Source: Halomonas halophila
GTDB lineage: Bacteria > Pseudomonadota > Gammaproteobacteria > Pseudomonadales > Halomonadaceae
Length of the DNA stretch: 26,347 bases
Direction of reading: 5' to 3'
NCBI GenBank assembly: GCA_002433675.1
Contig: DJIP01000167.1
Location: forward strand, 8,402 to 34,748
Part shown: in pieces, positions 1 through 8,789 of the stretch
Layout: every line of letters starts with the position of its first letter
Position numbering within the stretch: the stretch's first letter is position 1
The notes under the pieces: generated by a model
Databases searched by the model: none
Seen by the model: the letters and a program-made list of their open reading frames with translations, nothing else
Told to the model about the DNA's origin: nothing
Made by a program: the position numbers and the translations under genes

Positions 1-1
1 C

Positions 2-1159
<1,158 letters not shown>

Positions 1160-1210
1160 CGCCTGCCCCGGGCAGCTCCGGCTGCCCGAGCCGCGCACCC
1201 CAAGCGCACA

Positions 1211-1237
1211 AAGCCCTGCCTGACGGCAGGGCTTTTT
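1211..1237 (+). terminator. Rho-independent terminator of groEL
   Basis: A nine-base-pair stem, AGCCCTGCC pairing with GGCAGGGCT around a TGAC loop, is followed directly by a run of T. It lies about 50 bases after the groEL stop codon, on the same strand, and separates groEL from the next gene. Confidence 0.93.
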
Positions 1238-1348
1238 CGTTTTTCACCACTCATCGAGACGCCTCATCCAGAGGTTGAGGACTTTTCAATTTCTTCCCGC
1301 CCCCGGGTCATGGTTCACTATCGGCAGGATCAACTTGCAGGCTACATC

Positions 1349-2281
1349 ATGGATTTGACGCTACTGGACGGCGGCATGGGGCGCGAGCTCAAGCGTATCG
1401 GCGCCCCCTTCTCACAGCCCCTGTGGAGCGCCGAGGCGCTGATCGAAGCTCCCGAGCGGGTTATCGAGGCCCACCTCAACTTTATCCGGGCCGGCGCCCG
1501 AGTGATTACGGCCAACAGCTACGCCTGCGTGCCTTTCCATCTTGGCGAGAGGCGCTATCGGGAACAGGGGCCGGCGCTGGCTACCCTGGCGGCACGCTTG
1601 GCAGCGCAAGCGGCAAGTCGCTGGCAGGAAGAGTCCATCCAGCAACGATCGAACGCCTCAGAAACATCGCTTAGCGTCGCGGGCTGCCTGCCACCTGCCC
1701 TGGGAAGTTATCGTCCCGATCTGTTCGACCCAGGCCGCGCCAGGGAGATCACCACTGCCCTTTACCAGGCGCAGGACCCACACGTGGATCTGTGGCTCGC
1801 CGAGACGCTATCGAGCCTCGCCGAGATCTCGGTCATGCAGGAGGTCCTGGCCGCCTCCGAGAAGCCCCGCTGGTACGCCCTCACCCTGCAGGACGAGGTG
1901 TCGGACATCGCACGCCTGCGCTCCGGCGAGTCCGTGGCCGAGGCGACCCAGCAGCTATGTCAGGGCGGCGCCAACGCCATCCTGTTCAACTGCTCGATTC
2001 CGGAGGTCATGGCGCAGGCGCTGGTCGACGCCGGCGACGCCATGGCGCGCCTCAAGCTATCGCGCCCGCTGGGCGCCTACGCCAACAGCTTCTCGCCGAT
2101 AGGCGATGCCCACCGGGCCAATACCACCTTGACGGCGGACCGGGAACTCACTCCGGCAGGCTACCTGGACTACGCCAAACGCTGGCACTCGCTGGGCGCG
2201 AGCCTGATCGGCGGCTGCTGTGGCATCCATCCGGCCCATATCGAAACACTCGATGCCTGGAAACAGGGCGACCGTCACTAG
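1349..2281 (+). CDS. Homocysteine S-methyltransferase family protein
   Basis: Cytoplasmic zinc-dependent methyltransferase of the MmuM/BHMT family, which moves a methyl group from S-methylmethionine (or another methyl donor) to homocysteine to give methionine. The 310-residue product opens with LLDGGMGRELKR, the family's N-terminal strand and DGGMG loop. The zinc ligands are visible as Cys215 in LFNCS and the Cys290-Cys291 pair in LIGGCCGIHP near the C-terminus. The length matches MmuM (~310). I chose the ATG at 1349 because family proteins start right before the LLDGG strand; an in-frame ATG at 1310 would add 13 residues with no family match. Neither start has a strong ribosome-binding site. 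It stands alone between the groEL terminator and a 285-base gap. The methyl donor cannot be told from sequence. Confidence 0.9.
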   Translation: MDLTLLDGGMGRELKRIGAPFSQPLWSAEALIEAPERVIEAHLNFIRAGARVITANSYACVPFHLGERRYREQGPALATLAARLAAQAASRWQEESIQQRSNASETSLSVAGCLPPALGSYRPDLFDPGRAREITTALYQAQDPHVDLWLAETLSSLAEISVMQEVLAASEKPRWYALTLQDEVSDIARLRSGESVAEATQQLCQGGANAILFNCSIPEVMAQALVDAGDAMARLKLSRPLGAYANSFSPIGDAHRANTTLTADRELTPAGYLDYAKRWHSLGASLIGGCCGIHPAHIETLDAWKQGDRH

Positions 2282-2358
2282 CCGCCACCTCTGTCGTCCC
2301 CTGCCCTTCGCACCGCACCCGTCAGCCGCACACCATCCAAGAGCCCAGGTCCCTGGCT

Positions 2359-2389
2359 GCGACGTCCTTGATCTTCGTCAGGACGACGC
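2359..2389. other. Imperfect inverted repeat in the gap before the Wzz-like pair
   Basis: The arms GCGACGTCCT (2359-2368) and AGGACGACGC (2380-2389) pair at nine of ten positions around an 11-base loop. No T-run follows on either strand, so it is not a convincing terminator. It sits in the otherwise featureless 285-base gap 2282-2566, ahead of the small membrane protein and Wzz-like gene, and could be an operator or a leader hairpin. Confidence 0.3.
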
Positions 2390-2566
2390 AGCGTGGCGGC
2401 CTGTACTTTCTCCCTTCCTGATCCACAGCAGCGTCGCGCCGCGTCCAAGCCGCTAGGCTGTTCGCCCAGCAGATGAGTCGTGGTTTCCCGCCCGTGAAGG
2501 TTGCCCCTGTGGCACACCAATGGCTCATCGACCGCCAATTTCTCAACGCTCGATCAGGACGCTTCG

Positions 2567-2809
2567 ATGTCACCCTCTCGGCTACTACTTCTCGGCCCCG
2601 TCGCCTTGCTGCTTCCTGGGGGCTATACCCTGATACGCGGGCATGCGCTACGTGCCGCTGTTGCCTTTACTGCCTGGTTGGCACCGCTGGTCGCGGCAGC
2701 ACTGGGGCTGATGAGCCTGACCGTCGCCGGCCTGCTGGAAGCCTTTATTGTTGTCGGCCATGGCCTGATCCTCAGCATGCATCTGGCACTGTGGAGGCCA
2801 CAGCTATGA
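2567..2809 (+). CDS. Small hydrophobic membrane protein, unknown function
   Basis: An 80-residue protein made almost entirely of hydrophobic segments, about residues 5-22, 30-48 and 50-72, separated by short loops with Arg and His. I do not recognise a family. The ATG at 2567 is preceded by AGGA at a 7-base spacing; an earlier in-frame ATG at 2501 would add a polar 22-residue stretch and lacks a good ribosome-binding site. Its stop overlaps the start of the Wzz-like gene (ATGA, 2806-2809), which implies translational coupling and probably a shared role at the inner membrane in surface polysaccharide assembly. That role is inference from context only. Ordinary composition and the coupled overlap support it as a real gene. 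Confidence 0.7.
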   Translation: MSPSRLLLLGPVALLLPGGYTLIRGHALRAAVAFTAWLAPLVAAALGLMSLTVAGLLEAFIVVGHGLILSMHLALWRPQL

Positions 2810-4095
2810 CCGCTCACGACAGCCAATTCCCGGCACTTTCCTATCGGCGAGATGATGAGATAGACCTGCGCGACATCGCCCTGATGTTGCTTGACGGCTG
2901 GAAGTGGATCCTTGGCAGCGTGGCCACCGCGGTGGTACTGGCCCTGGTGTTTGTTGCCGTCTCGCCCCAGAGCTTTCGCGCGTCGACCAGCTACACGCCC
3001 GCCCCGGAGGGACTTCGCCAGCTCAACCAGATGCCCGGTATCGACTACTCCGCAGCCACCACCCAGGCAGAACTGGAGCTGAAGCTCGGCAGCTTCGGCA
3101 ACCTGCGCGACTTCATCGGCGCCCATCCCGAGTGGCTGTCCATCGCCCAGGCAGAGGCCGACGAACAGGGAGTGACGCTAGATGAGCATCTGCGACTTCA
3201 CTACTTCGACAAGCTGAAGATCAGTCTCCCCGCCAAGGACGGTACAGGCCCCCACCAGTTGAGTCTCGAATATCCTGAGTCACGCAAGGGTGCAGCGCTG
3301 CTCAACGACTATCTGGCCTGGACGGAAGCGCGATACACCCAGACCCTGGTCCAGCGAGCATCGCGTGCGCTGGAAACAGCGGTGACACGCAACAGCGAAA
3401 AGATGCAGGCGCATCTGGACGCCTACCAGGACAGCGTGAATGCCGAGATCACTCGCCTTGAAGAACAGCACGACATTCACCTGGCCGAACTCGATGACCA
3501 GCTCCAGGCTGAAAAGAACGCCGAGCACAGGTCTCGCCTGGAGCGCATCCGCACTCTGACCCAGGCGGAAGCCATCGCACAGCGTCTAGGCATTACCCAG
3601 CCCACCTCGCCACTGGAACTGGGCGACGAGGGACAGCCGCTGTCCGACTACGATGACATCAGTATCGGCACCAGCCTGCCGCTCTACTTCATGGGCACCC
3701 AGGCGCTGGCCGCAGAAAAGGAGGTGGTCGAGCAAAGCCTGGAGGAAGACGCCAGCACTCCCGCTATCCGCGATATCGAGAAGAAGATCGCACAGCTTCA
3801 GCACGAACGGCGCATCGAAGCACTGCAGCACCGCGATGACGGCTCGCCGTTTATCGAGGCCTACAACCAACTGCGCCAGGAAAACACCCTGCTGCGTGCC
3901 AACCGCGTCGCCGCCACCGATATCGACGTCGTCGAGGTGGTCAACCTGGCCTACCGTCCAAACCGTCCGGAAGGCCCCGGCAAGGCCCTGGTGCTGGCGC
4001 TCGCCCTGATCCTGGGGGGCATGCTGGGTGTGATGCTGGTGATGCTGGTGACGTTCAGCCGCAGCCTCAGGCGGTATCGTTCCCAGAGAGCCTGA
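2806..4095 (+). CDS. Wzz/GNVR-type polysaccharide chain-length determinant
   Basis: A 429-residue inner-membrane protein of the polysaccharide co-polymerase class, which sets the chain length of O-antigen, capsule or exopolysaccharide. The layout is typical: a cytoplasmic N-terminus with DEIDLRDIALMLLDGWKWI, a first membrane segment at about 34-53, a long periplasmic part rich in charged helices (coiled coil about 170-360), a proline-rich RPNRPEGPGK motif, and a second membrane segment at about 394-417 followed by an Arg-rich tail. It is longer than classic Wzz (~330), nearer to FepE-like or GNVR proteins. No tyrosine-kinase domain is fused. The start at 2806 overlaps the stop of the preceding small membrane gene; the frame is open further upstream (to 2473), but that stretch is translated from another frame. 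No glycosyltransferase genes are nearby. Confidence 0.85.
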   Translation: MTAHDSQFPALSYRRDDEIDLRDIALMLLDGWKWILGSVATAVVLALVFVAVSPQSFRASTSYTPAPEGLRQLNQMPGIDYSAATTQAELELKLGSFGNLRDFIGAHPEWLSIAQAEADEQGVTLDEHLRLHYFDKLKISLPAKDGTGPHQLSLEYPESRKGAALLNDYLAWTEARYTQTLVQRASRALETAVTRNSEKMQAHLDAYQDSVNAEITRLEEQHDIHLAELDDQLQAEKNAEHRSRLERIRTLTQAEAIAQRLGITQPTSPLELGDEGQPLSDYDDISIGTSLPLYFMGTQALAAEKEVVEQSLEEDASTPAIRDIEKKIAQLQHERRIEALQHRDDGSPFIEAYNQLRQENTLLRANRVAATDIDVVEVVNLAYRPNRPEGPGKALVLALALILGGMLGVMLVMLVTFSRSLRRYRSQRA

Positions 4096-4113
4096 TCTCT
4101 CCATCACCGTCTC

Positions 4114-4137
4114 AGGGGCCGCCATCGCGGCCCCTTC
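4114..4137 (+). terminator. Hairpin after the Wzz-like gene
   Basis: AGGGGCCGC and GCGGCCCCT form a perfect nine-base-pair stem around a CATC loop, 18 bases after the stop codon. The following T-run is poor (TTCGCTTT), so termination may be partial. The position right after a gene end supports the call. Confidence 0.65.
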
Positions 4138-4199
4138 GCTTTGGGCGAAAGTGGCGGTATGGTGTCGCTCGTTTTCCCATCGACGGTTGCCGTGACCCC

Positions 4200-5018
4200 A
4201 TGACTCAAGCCTCGCCCTTCGCCAATCTGCGCATCGTTCTTGTCCAGACCTACCATCCCGGCAACATCGGCTCCGCCGCTCGCGCGATGAAGACCATGGG
4301 TCTCACCGATCTGGTGCTGGTCAACCCACGCGTCTTTCCCGATGACGAAGCCACCCGCCTGGCCGCAGGTGCCGCAGATGTGGTCGAAAACGCCCGGGTG
4401 GTGGAACGCCTCGAGGACGCCATCGATGACTGTGTCAGGGTGGTCGGCGCCAGCGCCAGGCTGAGAAGCCTGCCGCTGCCCCACTACGACGAACCGGACG
4501 AGATGGCCCAGGCGGTGGTGAAAGACGCGGTCCATGACCCGGTGGCGCTGGTCTTCGGTCGCGAGCGCTTCGGCCTGACCAACGACGAGATCCGCCTGTG
4601 CTCGCATCAGGTCAGCATTCCGGCCAATCCCGACTACGGCATCCTGAACCTGTCCCAGGCGGTACAGGTGCTGGCCTACGAGTTGCGCCGGGCCTGGCGC
4701 CGTCTCCCCTGTAGCGACGTCGATGCCGCCGTTGATAGCGATAACGACACGAATACCGGCACTGACAGCATCGCCACCTCGGCGACACCGCCCAAGCTTC
4801 GCCAGCCCACCCGCGAGCAGGTCGCCCACTTCCAGGCACATCTGGGCCGGGTGATGCGCGACAGCGGTTTTATTACCCAGCCCCATGCGCGCACCGAGGA
4901 ACAGCTCCAGGCGCTGTTTGCCAGGGCCACGCCCACGCGCAAGGAGCTCTCGCTGCTGCGCGGTCTGCTGTCGTCGCTCGAGGCGCACCTGCCTTCCAGC
5001 GACGATCCCAAGGACTGA
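4200..5018 (+). CDS. trmJ: tRNA (cytidine/uridine-2'-O)-methyltransferase TrmJ
   Basis: SPOUT-class methyltransferase that uses S-adenosylmethionine to 2'-O-methylate nucleotide 32 in the anticodon loop of tRNAs; it acts in the cytoplasm as a dimer. The 272-residue product shows the three SpoU motifs: HPGNIGSAARAMKTMG (19-34, with the catalytic Arg28), LVFGRERFGLTNDE (117-130), and the trefoil-knot motif YGILNLSQAVQVLAYE (146-161). A low-complexity Asp/Thr-rich linker at about 172-195 joins the knot domain to the C-terminal helical part. The ATG at 4200 fits the family start (NLRIVLVQ follows within 10 residues), although the ribosome-binding site is weak. In many gammaproteobacteria trmJ lies near suhB and iscR; here it does not. 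It ends facing sodC across a shared hairpin. Confidence 0.94.
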   Translation: MTQASPFANLRIVLVQTYHPGNIGSAARAMKTMGLTDLVLVNPRVFPDDEATRLAAGAADVVENARVVERLEDAIDDCVRVVGASARLRSLPLPHYDEPDEMAQAVVKDAVHDPVALVFGRERFGLTNDEIRLCSHQVSIPANPDYGILNLSQAVQVLAYELRRAWRRLPCSDVDAAVDSDNDTNTGTDSIATSATPPKLRQPTREQVAHFQAHLGRVMRDSGFITQPHARTEEQLQALFARATPTRKELSLLRGLLSSLEAHLPSSDDPKD

Positions 5019-5029
5019 CGTCACTAGAC

Positions 5030-5055
5030 CAAAAGGCCCCGCCTGAGCGGGGCCT
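5030..5055 (-). terminator. Terminator between convergent trmJ and sodC
   Basis: AGGCCCCGC (5034-5042) pairs perfectly with GCGGGGCCT (5047-5055) around a CTGA loop. Read on the minus strand it ends in TTTT, so it best serves sodC, whose stop is about 60 bases away. It lies 15 bases past the trmJ stop and may also stop that transcript. Confidence 0.8.
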
Positions 5056-5117
5056 GGAGGGCCATGTCGGGGTCACAAGAAGGCGCGCCCACTGGCCCTT
5101 CCTTGATCAAGTGTCGA

Positions 5118-5651
5118 TCAGCCCTCGATGACACCACAGGCGACGCGGGCACCGCCACCGCCGAGCTTGGGCTCGTCGGAGTAGTTGTCACCGCCTGAGT
5201 GAATCATGATGGCGTGGCCTGCCAGATCATCCTCGCTGATGCGCGGCGCCAGGGTCGGCAGTGTCGCCTCACCCTGCTGCCCCACCGCCAGCGCCGGCAG
5301 GTCACCCAGGTGGCCGTCGCCGTAGGGGCCCTGGTGGGTGCCGGTGTCCTCCGGATCGAAGTGGCCACCGGCGCCAGCCGCCGCGACCGTCTCGCCATCC
5401 TTCTCGGCCGGCTCGCAGCTCGGGTTCACGTGAACGTGAAGGCCGTGGATGCCAGTATCCAGACCCTCGAGGTCGGGCGTGATCCTGAGACCGTGCTCAC
5501 TATCCTCGAAAGTGATGGTGCCGAGGGAGTCGCCAGTGCCTTCGGTGCTGACGCTGTGCATCTCCACCTCCGTGGCGGCGTGGGCGGCGCCTGCCACCAG
5601 TAGCCCCGCGCCCAGCAAGCACGATCCGGTAAACACGCGTGCCTTCAACAT
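5118..5651 (-). CDS. sodC: Periplasmic Cu/Zn superoxide dismutase SodC
   Basis: Exported enzyme that converts superoxide to oxygen and hydrogen peroxide with a Cu/Zn centre, protecting the envelope. From the ATG at 5651 (AGGAG at 7 bases) the 177-residue protein begins with a clear Sec signal peptide, MLKARVFTG followed by a hydrophobic core, cut after AGAAHA. Copper ligands are in [10 protein letters not shown], the shared and zinc ligands in [25 protein letters not shown], and the last copper His in [16 protein letters not shown]. The two disulfide cysteines (NPSC and RVACGVI) and the C-terminal [12 protein letters not shown] motif are present. An ATG six codons upstream (5669) also has a purine-rich ribosome-binding site and cannot be excluded. 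It appears to be monocistronic. Confidence 0.95.
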   Translation of the reverse strand: MLKARVFTGSCLLGAGLLVAGAAHAATEVEMHSVSTEGTGDSLGTITFEDSEHGLRITPDLEGLDTGIHGLHVHVNPSCEPAEKDGETVAAAGAGGHFDPEDTGTHQGPYGDGHLGDLPALAVGQQGEATLPTLAPRISEDDLAGHAIMIHSGGDNYSDEPKLGGGGARVACGVIEG

Positions 5652-5872
5652 CTTGTCGCTCCTGTCCATGTGTCGATCCTCTCCATCTGTGAACAAGTGT
5701 CTTGCTGCGCCCTGGGCTCGATAACTCCTTCATCTTCCCCTGAGCGCCACCACCCACCGGTCGATGGGTCTCCCCCAGCTTGGACCATATCGACGGATCT
5801 GCACAACCCGTAGCACTCATGTCTCACTATTACGGTGGCTCACACCTCGGTGTTCAGGCCAGGCCTCGCGCA

Positions 5873-5903
5873 CAAAAAAACGCCCGCGCGGTTAGCGCGG
5901 GCG
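5873..5903 (-). terminator. Rho-independent terminator of the antiporter gene
   Basis: CGCCCGCGC (5881-5889) and GCGCGGGCG (5895-5903) form a perfect nine-base-pair GC stem around GGTTA. On the minus strand the stem is followed by seven T, 22 bases after the antiporter stop codon. Confidence 0.95.
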
Positions 5904-5924
5904 TCTGGGCTTTCCAGCGGGCGA

Positions 5925-7283
5925 TCACAGCGTCATCGCCGCCAGCCAGCCAAAGCCGATCAGCGGGATGTTGTAGTGCACGAAGGTCGGCACCACGCTG
6001 TCCCAGATATGGTCATGCTGACGGTCCACGTTGAGGCCGGAGGTCGGCCCGAGGGTGGAGTCCGATGCCGGTGAGCCTGCGTCGCCCAGGGCGGCGGCGG
6101 TGCCGACCAGGGCAACCGTCGCCAGGTCGGAGAAGCCGAACTGCACCGCCAGCGGGACGAAGATGGCGGCGATGATCGGGATGGTCGAAAACGACGAGCC
6201 GATACCCAGGGTAATGAATAGCCCCACCAGCAGCATCAACAGCGCCGCCAGGCCACGGTTGTCGCCGATCACCTCGACGCTGGCGCTGACCAGGGTCTCG
6301 ATCTCGCCGGTGGCGGTCATCACGGCCGCAAAGCCTGAGGCAGAAATCATGATAAAGCCGATCAGGGCCATCATGCGCATGCCGCTGGTGAACAGATCAT
6401 CGGCTTCACGCCAGCGGAAGATGCCGCCCATGGATAACAGCGAAAAGCCCACCAGGCCACCCAGGATCATCGAGCCGGTGTAGAGCTGGATGCCGAGCGC
6501 AGCGACGATGGCCACCACCGACATGATCAGGCCCAGGGTGTGGGGCTCCTGGATCTCGCTGTGGTCGTGGCTGTGGCCATGGGCCGGCGTATTGCCGAGC
6601 TCCACCTCGTCATAGACGCGTGGCTTGCGGTAGGACAGGAACACCGCCACCAGAAGCCCCAGGAACATCCCGGCGACCGGTACGCCCATGGCCATGGGCA
6701 CCATGGCGCGGTCGATCTCGAGGCCCAGGGCGGCGCCGGCCTCGTTGATGTTGGCCAGCAGGATATCGTTGAGGAAGATCGCGCCGAAGCCTACCGGCAG
6801 CAACATGTAAGGCGCGGTCAGGCCGAAGGTCAGGGTACAGGCGACCGCGCGGCGGTCCATCCTGAGCTGATTCATCACCTTGAGCAGCGGCGGAATCAGG
6901 ATCGGAATAAAGGCGATGTGGACCGGAATCAGGTTCTGGGAGGAGATCGCCACCAGCAGCACGCTACCGATCAGCAGGTACTTGACCGTGGCCTGACGGG
7001 ACGCGCTGGACTCCTGCCCCAGCAAGGTGATCAGACGCCGTGCCAGCAGGTCCGGCAGGCCCGAGCGCGAGATCGCCACGGCGAAGGCACCGAGGGTCGC
7101 ATAGGCCAGCGCCACCTTGGCACCGCCACCGACACCGTCGTTGAAGGCCGCCAGGGTGTCCTCGATGGACAGACCACCGGCCAGACCGCCCACCAGCGCC
7201 CCTACCACCAGGGCCAGCACCACGGAGACCCGCGCCAGCGACAGTCCCACCATCACCAGCACGGCAAGGATTACAGCGTTCAT
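5925..7283 (-). CDS. Na+/H+ antiporter family permease (YuiF/NhaC-like)
   Basis: A 452-residue polytopic inner-membrane carrier with about 11-12 hydrophobic segments. It resembles the ion-transporter-superfamily group annotated as Na+/H+ antiporter family (YuiF-like, related to NhaC). Family-like stretches include the N-terminal two-helix hairpin with [19 protein letters not shown], the [21 protein letters not shown] segment, [13 protein letters not shown], and the C-terminal [19 protein letters not shown] loop. The predicted role is secondary transport, exchanging Na+ for H+ or moving an amino acid or organic acid; some YuiF relatives are amino-acid carriers, so substrate is open. A cytoplasmic loop at about 235-245 is histidine-rich (HGHSHDHSE), which could bind metal or sense pH. 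The start at 7283 has only a weak GGA upstream. It is monocistronic with its own terminator. Confidence 0.85.
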   Translation of the reverse strand: MNAVILAVLVMVGLSLARVSVVLALVVGALVGGLAGGLSIEDTLAAFNDGVGGGAKVALAYATLGAFAVAISRSGLPDLLARRLITLLGQESSASRQATVKYLLIGSVLLVAISSQNLIPVHIAFIPILIPPLLKVMNQLRMDRRAVACTLTFGLTAPYMLLPVGFGAIFLNDILLANINEAGAALGLEIDRAMVPMAMGVPVAGMFLGLLVAVFLSYRKPRVYDEVELGNTPAHGHSHDHSEIQEPHTLGLIMSVVAIVAALGIQLYTGSMILGGLVGFSLLSMGGIFRWREADDLFTSGMRMMALIGFIMISASGFAAVMTATGEIETLVSASVEVIGDNRGLAALLMLLVGLFITLGIGSSFSTIPIIAAIFVPLAVQFGFSDLATVALVGTAAALGDAGSPASDSTLGPTSGLNVDRQHDHIWDSVVPTFVHYNIPLIGFGWLAAMTL

Positions 7284-7491
7284 AGACGAATCCAGGTTTA
7301 TGATTGAGAGAAGGTTTGCGCAATTATGGCTTGTGTGAAAAGTGCCTGGCGGGACGGCCTCGGCTGCCGTACGCGACGGCTATCGGGCATTTCGCCGGTG
7401 ACAGGCGGCGCGAATGGTACCAGAAAAGTCTTTTGCCCGGGATGTCACCAAAGGGTCATGAGGCGGTTATCTGACTGACACACGCCTGGCC

Positions 7492-7497
7492 GATACT
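7492..7497 (+). promoter_or_regulatory. Possible -10 element for the CsrB-like RNA
   Basis: GATACT resembles the TATAAT consensus and lies seven bases before the first hairpin (GTGT at 7504). No good -35 hexamer is visible at the right distance, which would fit an activator-dependent promoter. I saw no clear GacA/UvrY box (TGTAAG-N6-CTTACA) upstream, so the call is tentative. Confidence 0.35.
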
Positions 7498-7503
7498 GCC
7501 TCT

Positions 7504-7660
7504 GTGTTCAGGCGACACCGGGCAAAGGACACTGCCCCTCGAGCGTCACGGAGGCGACGGCGCGGGATGCGCCGAGGGAGCACCACGGGCACAGGGAAGC
7601 TGCCCCAGGGAGGAAAGACGGCTAACTGCGCCACGACTCAAGGGTCGTGGCGCCTTTCTT
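7504..7660 (+). ncRNA. Candidate CsrB/RsmZ-type CsrA-sequestering small RNA
   Basis: About 157 bases with no credible reading frame end in a strong terminator. The stretch folds by eye into a row of short hairpins. Four present GGA in the loop: GGGCA/TGCCC (7520-7537, loop AAGGACAC), CGTC/GACG (7544-7559, loop ACGGAGGC), GGCGC/GCGCC (7559-7573, loop GGGAT) and GGGCA/TGCCC (7587-7605, loop CAGGGAAGC). A first hairpin, GTGT/ACAC (7504-7518), carries AGG. Further GGA motifs lie unpaired at 7577-7579 and in AGGGAGGAAAG (7607-7617). Repeated GGA loops plus a terminal terminator are the known hallmark of RNAs that titrate the translation regulator CsrA/RsmA. The exact 5' end is unproven, and Csr binding is inferred from this architecture alone. 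Confidence 0.7.
7628..7660 (+). terminator. Rho-independent terminator of the CsrB-like RNA
   Basis: GCGCCACGAC (7628-7637) and GTCGTGGCGC (7644-7653) make a perfect ten-base-pair stem around TCAAGG, followed by CTTTCTTT on the plus strand. No plus-strand protein gene precedes it for more than 2 kb, so it points to a stable RNA. Read on the minus strand it lacks a T-run. Confidence 0.9.
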
Positions 7661-7671
7661 TGTGGCAGTCG

Positions 7672-7711
7672 GGCATGCCCCGTTGGTCATGCTTTGCCGC
7701 TCTGGCATGCC
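7672..7711. other. Pair of GGCATGCC palindromes
   Basis: The eight-base palindrome GGCATGCC occurs at 7672-7679 and again at 7704-7711, 32 bases apart (about three helical turns). It lies just past the end of the aminotransferase gene. It could be a protein-binding pair, but eight-base palindromes also occur by chance in GC-rich DNA. Confidence 0.2.
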
Positions 7712-7745
7712 GAGCTGTGTTAGCCGCCCGGTTGTGTACACCGAC

Positions 7746-8789
7746 CTAGTCGCTGTCCGTATCGCTGTCTGTGTCGTTTTCCACGTCATTACCCGTCGAC
7801 ACCAGGCTCAGCCAATCGGCGTAGCGCGCCAGATCATGGCGAGCACCGTTGGTCGCCGGCGACAACCGGCCTCGGCAGACGTCACGATACAGCCGCTGCA
7901 GTCTGGCCGTCAGGCTGTCGGCAGCGATGGGCTCAACGACCCCGGGTGCCCCGGCGCGGGCGCCGATATGGCGACCATCGAGCTCCCGCAACGGCAGTAT
8001 CTCGGCGGCGGTGCCGGTCACGAAGGCCTCGTCGGCGATGTACAGCTCATCGCGGGTGATGCGACGCTCCTGCACCTCCACGCCCAACACCTCACGCGCC
8101 AGCCGAATCACGCTGTCCCGGGTGATCCCCTGCAGGCAGGAGGTGACCTCCGGGGTATGCAACACCCCGTCTCGATAGAGAAAGACATTGGCCGCGCTGG
8201 CCTCGGCCACGTAGCCTTCGGCATCGAGCATGATCGCCTCGTCAAAGCCCGCCTTCACCGCGGTATTCAATGCCAGGATGCTGTTGACGTAGTGGCCGCT
8301 GGTCTTGGCCCGGCAGGCGCTGATATTGACGTGATGGCGCGCCCAGGACGAGGTCAGGGCCCTGAGCCCGACGGCAGCGGTCTCGGCGCTGACGTAGGGG
8401 CCCAGGTCCCAGGCCACCACCATCATCTGACAGCTCAGCGCCTTGGCGCGCAGTCCAAGGCCCTCGGGTCCGAGAAATACAGTGGGCTTGAGATAGGCAT
8501 CGGTCAGCCCGTTGCGGACCAGGCACTGGCTCTGCGCCTCGATCAGCTCATCATGGCTCCAGGGCACCTCGAGGTCGAGGATATGGGCGCTGTCCAGCAG
8601 GCGCCGGGTATGCTCGTGGACCCGAAACAGCCGGGCATTGCCGTTGTCGTCTCGATAGGCGCGCACCCCCTCGAAGCAGCCCATGCCATAGTGCAGCGAG
8701 TGGGTCAGCAGGTGGGTCGAGGCCTCCCGCCAGGGCAGCCATTCGCCGTTCTTCCAGATCCAACCATCACGCTGGTGCAGTCCACTCAT
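7746..8789 (-). CDS. Branched-chain-type class IV aminotransferase
   Basis: Fold-type IV PLP-dependent aminotransferase of the IlvE family, which reversibly moves the amino group of branched-chain or related amino acids to 2-oxoglutarate. The 347-residue product shows LHYGMGCFEGVRAY (32-45), the catalytic lysine Lys162 in RAKTSGHY (usual form KAxGNY, so His replaces Asn here), the PLP-contacting Glu196 in GYVAEASAANVF, and the QGITRDSVI loop (220-228). It is about 40 residues longer than E. coli IlvE, owing to a C-terminal extension ending in an acidic DTDSDTDSD repeat. Its ATG overlaps the stop of the upstream deacetylase gene (ATGA), so it is the last, translationally coupled gene of the operon. 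That context suggests a catabolic substrate rather than housekeeping valine/leucine/isoleucine synthesis. Confidence 0.9.
   Translation of the reverse strand: MSGLHQRDGWIWKNGEWLPWREASTHLLTHSLHYGMGCFEGVRAYRDDNGNARLFRVHEHTRRLLDSAHILDLEVPWSHDELIEAQSQCLVRNGLTDAYLKPTVFLGPEGLGLRAKALSCQMMVVAWDLGPYVSAETAAVGLRALTSSWARHHVNISACRAKTSGHYVNSILALNTAVKAGFDEAIMLDAEGYVAEASAANVFLYRDGVLHTPEVTSCLQGITRDSVIRLAREVLGVEVQERRITRDELYIADEAFVTGTAAEILPLRELDGRHIGARAGAPGVVEPIAADSLTARLQRLYRDVCRGRLSPATNGARHDLARYADWLSLVSTGNDVENDTDSDTDSD

Noticed and set aside
2473..2805. N-terminal extension of the Wzz-like reading frame
   Set aside because: This part does not look like a protein domain and overlaps the small membrane protein in another frame. 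The ATG at 2806 gives the correct Wzz topology.
4104..5024. Open frame of 306 codons on the minus strand
   Set aside because: It is antisense to trmJ, whose SPOUT motifs are intact, and spans two terminator hairpins.
7628..7653. Hairpin as a terminator for the minus-strand operon
   Set aside because: On the minus strand the stem is followed by AGTTAGCC with no T-run, so it fits only the plus-strand RNA.
7672..7711. GGCATGCC palindromes as a definite operator
   Set aside because: The motif is short and GC-rich, and no promoter can be assigned nearby; kept only as a low-confidence feature.
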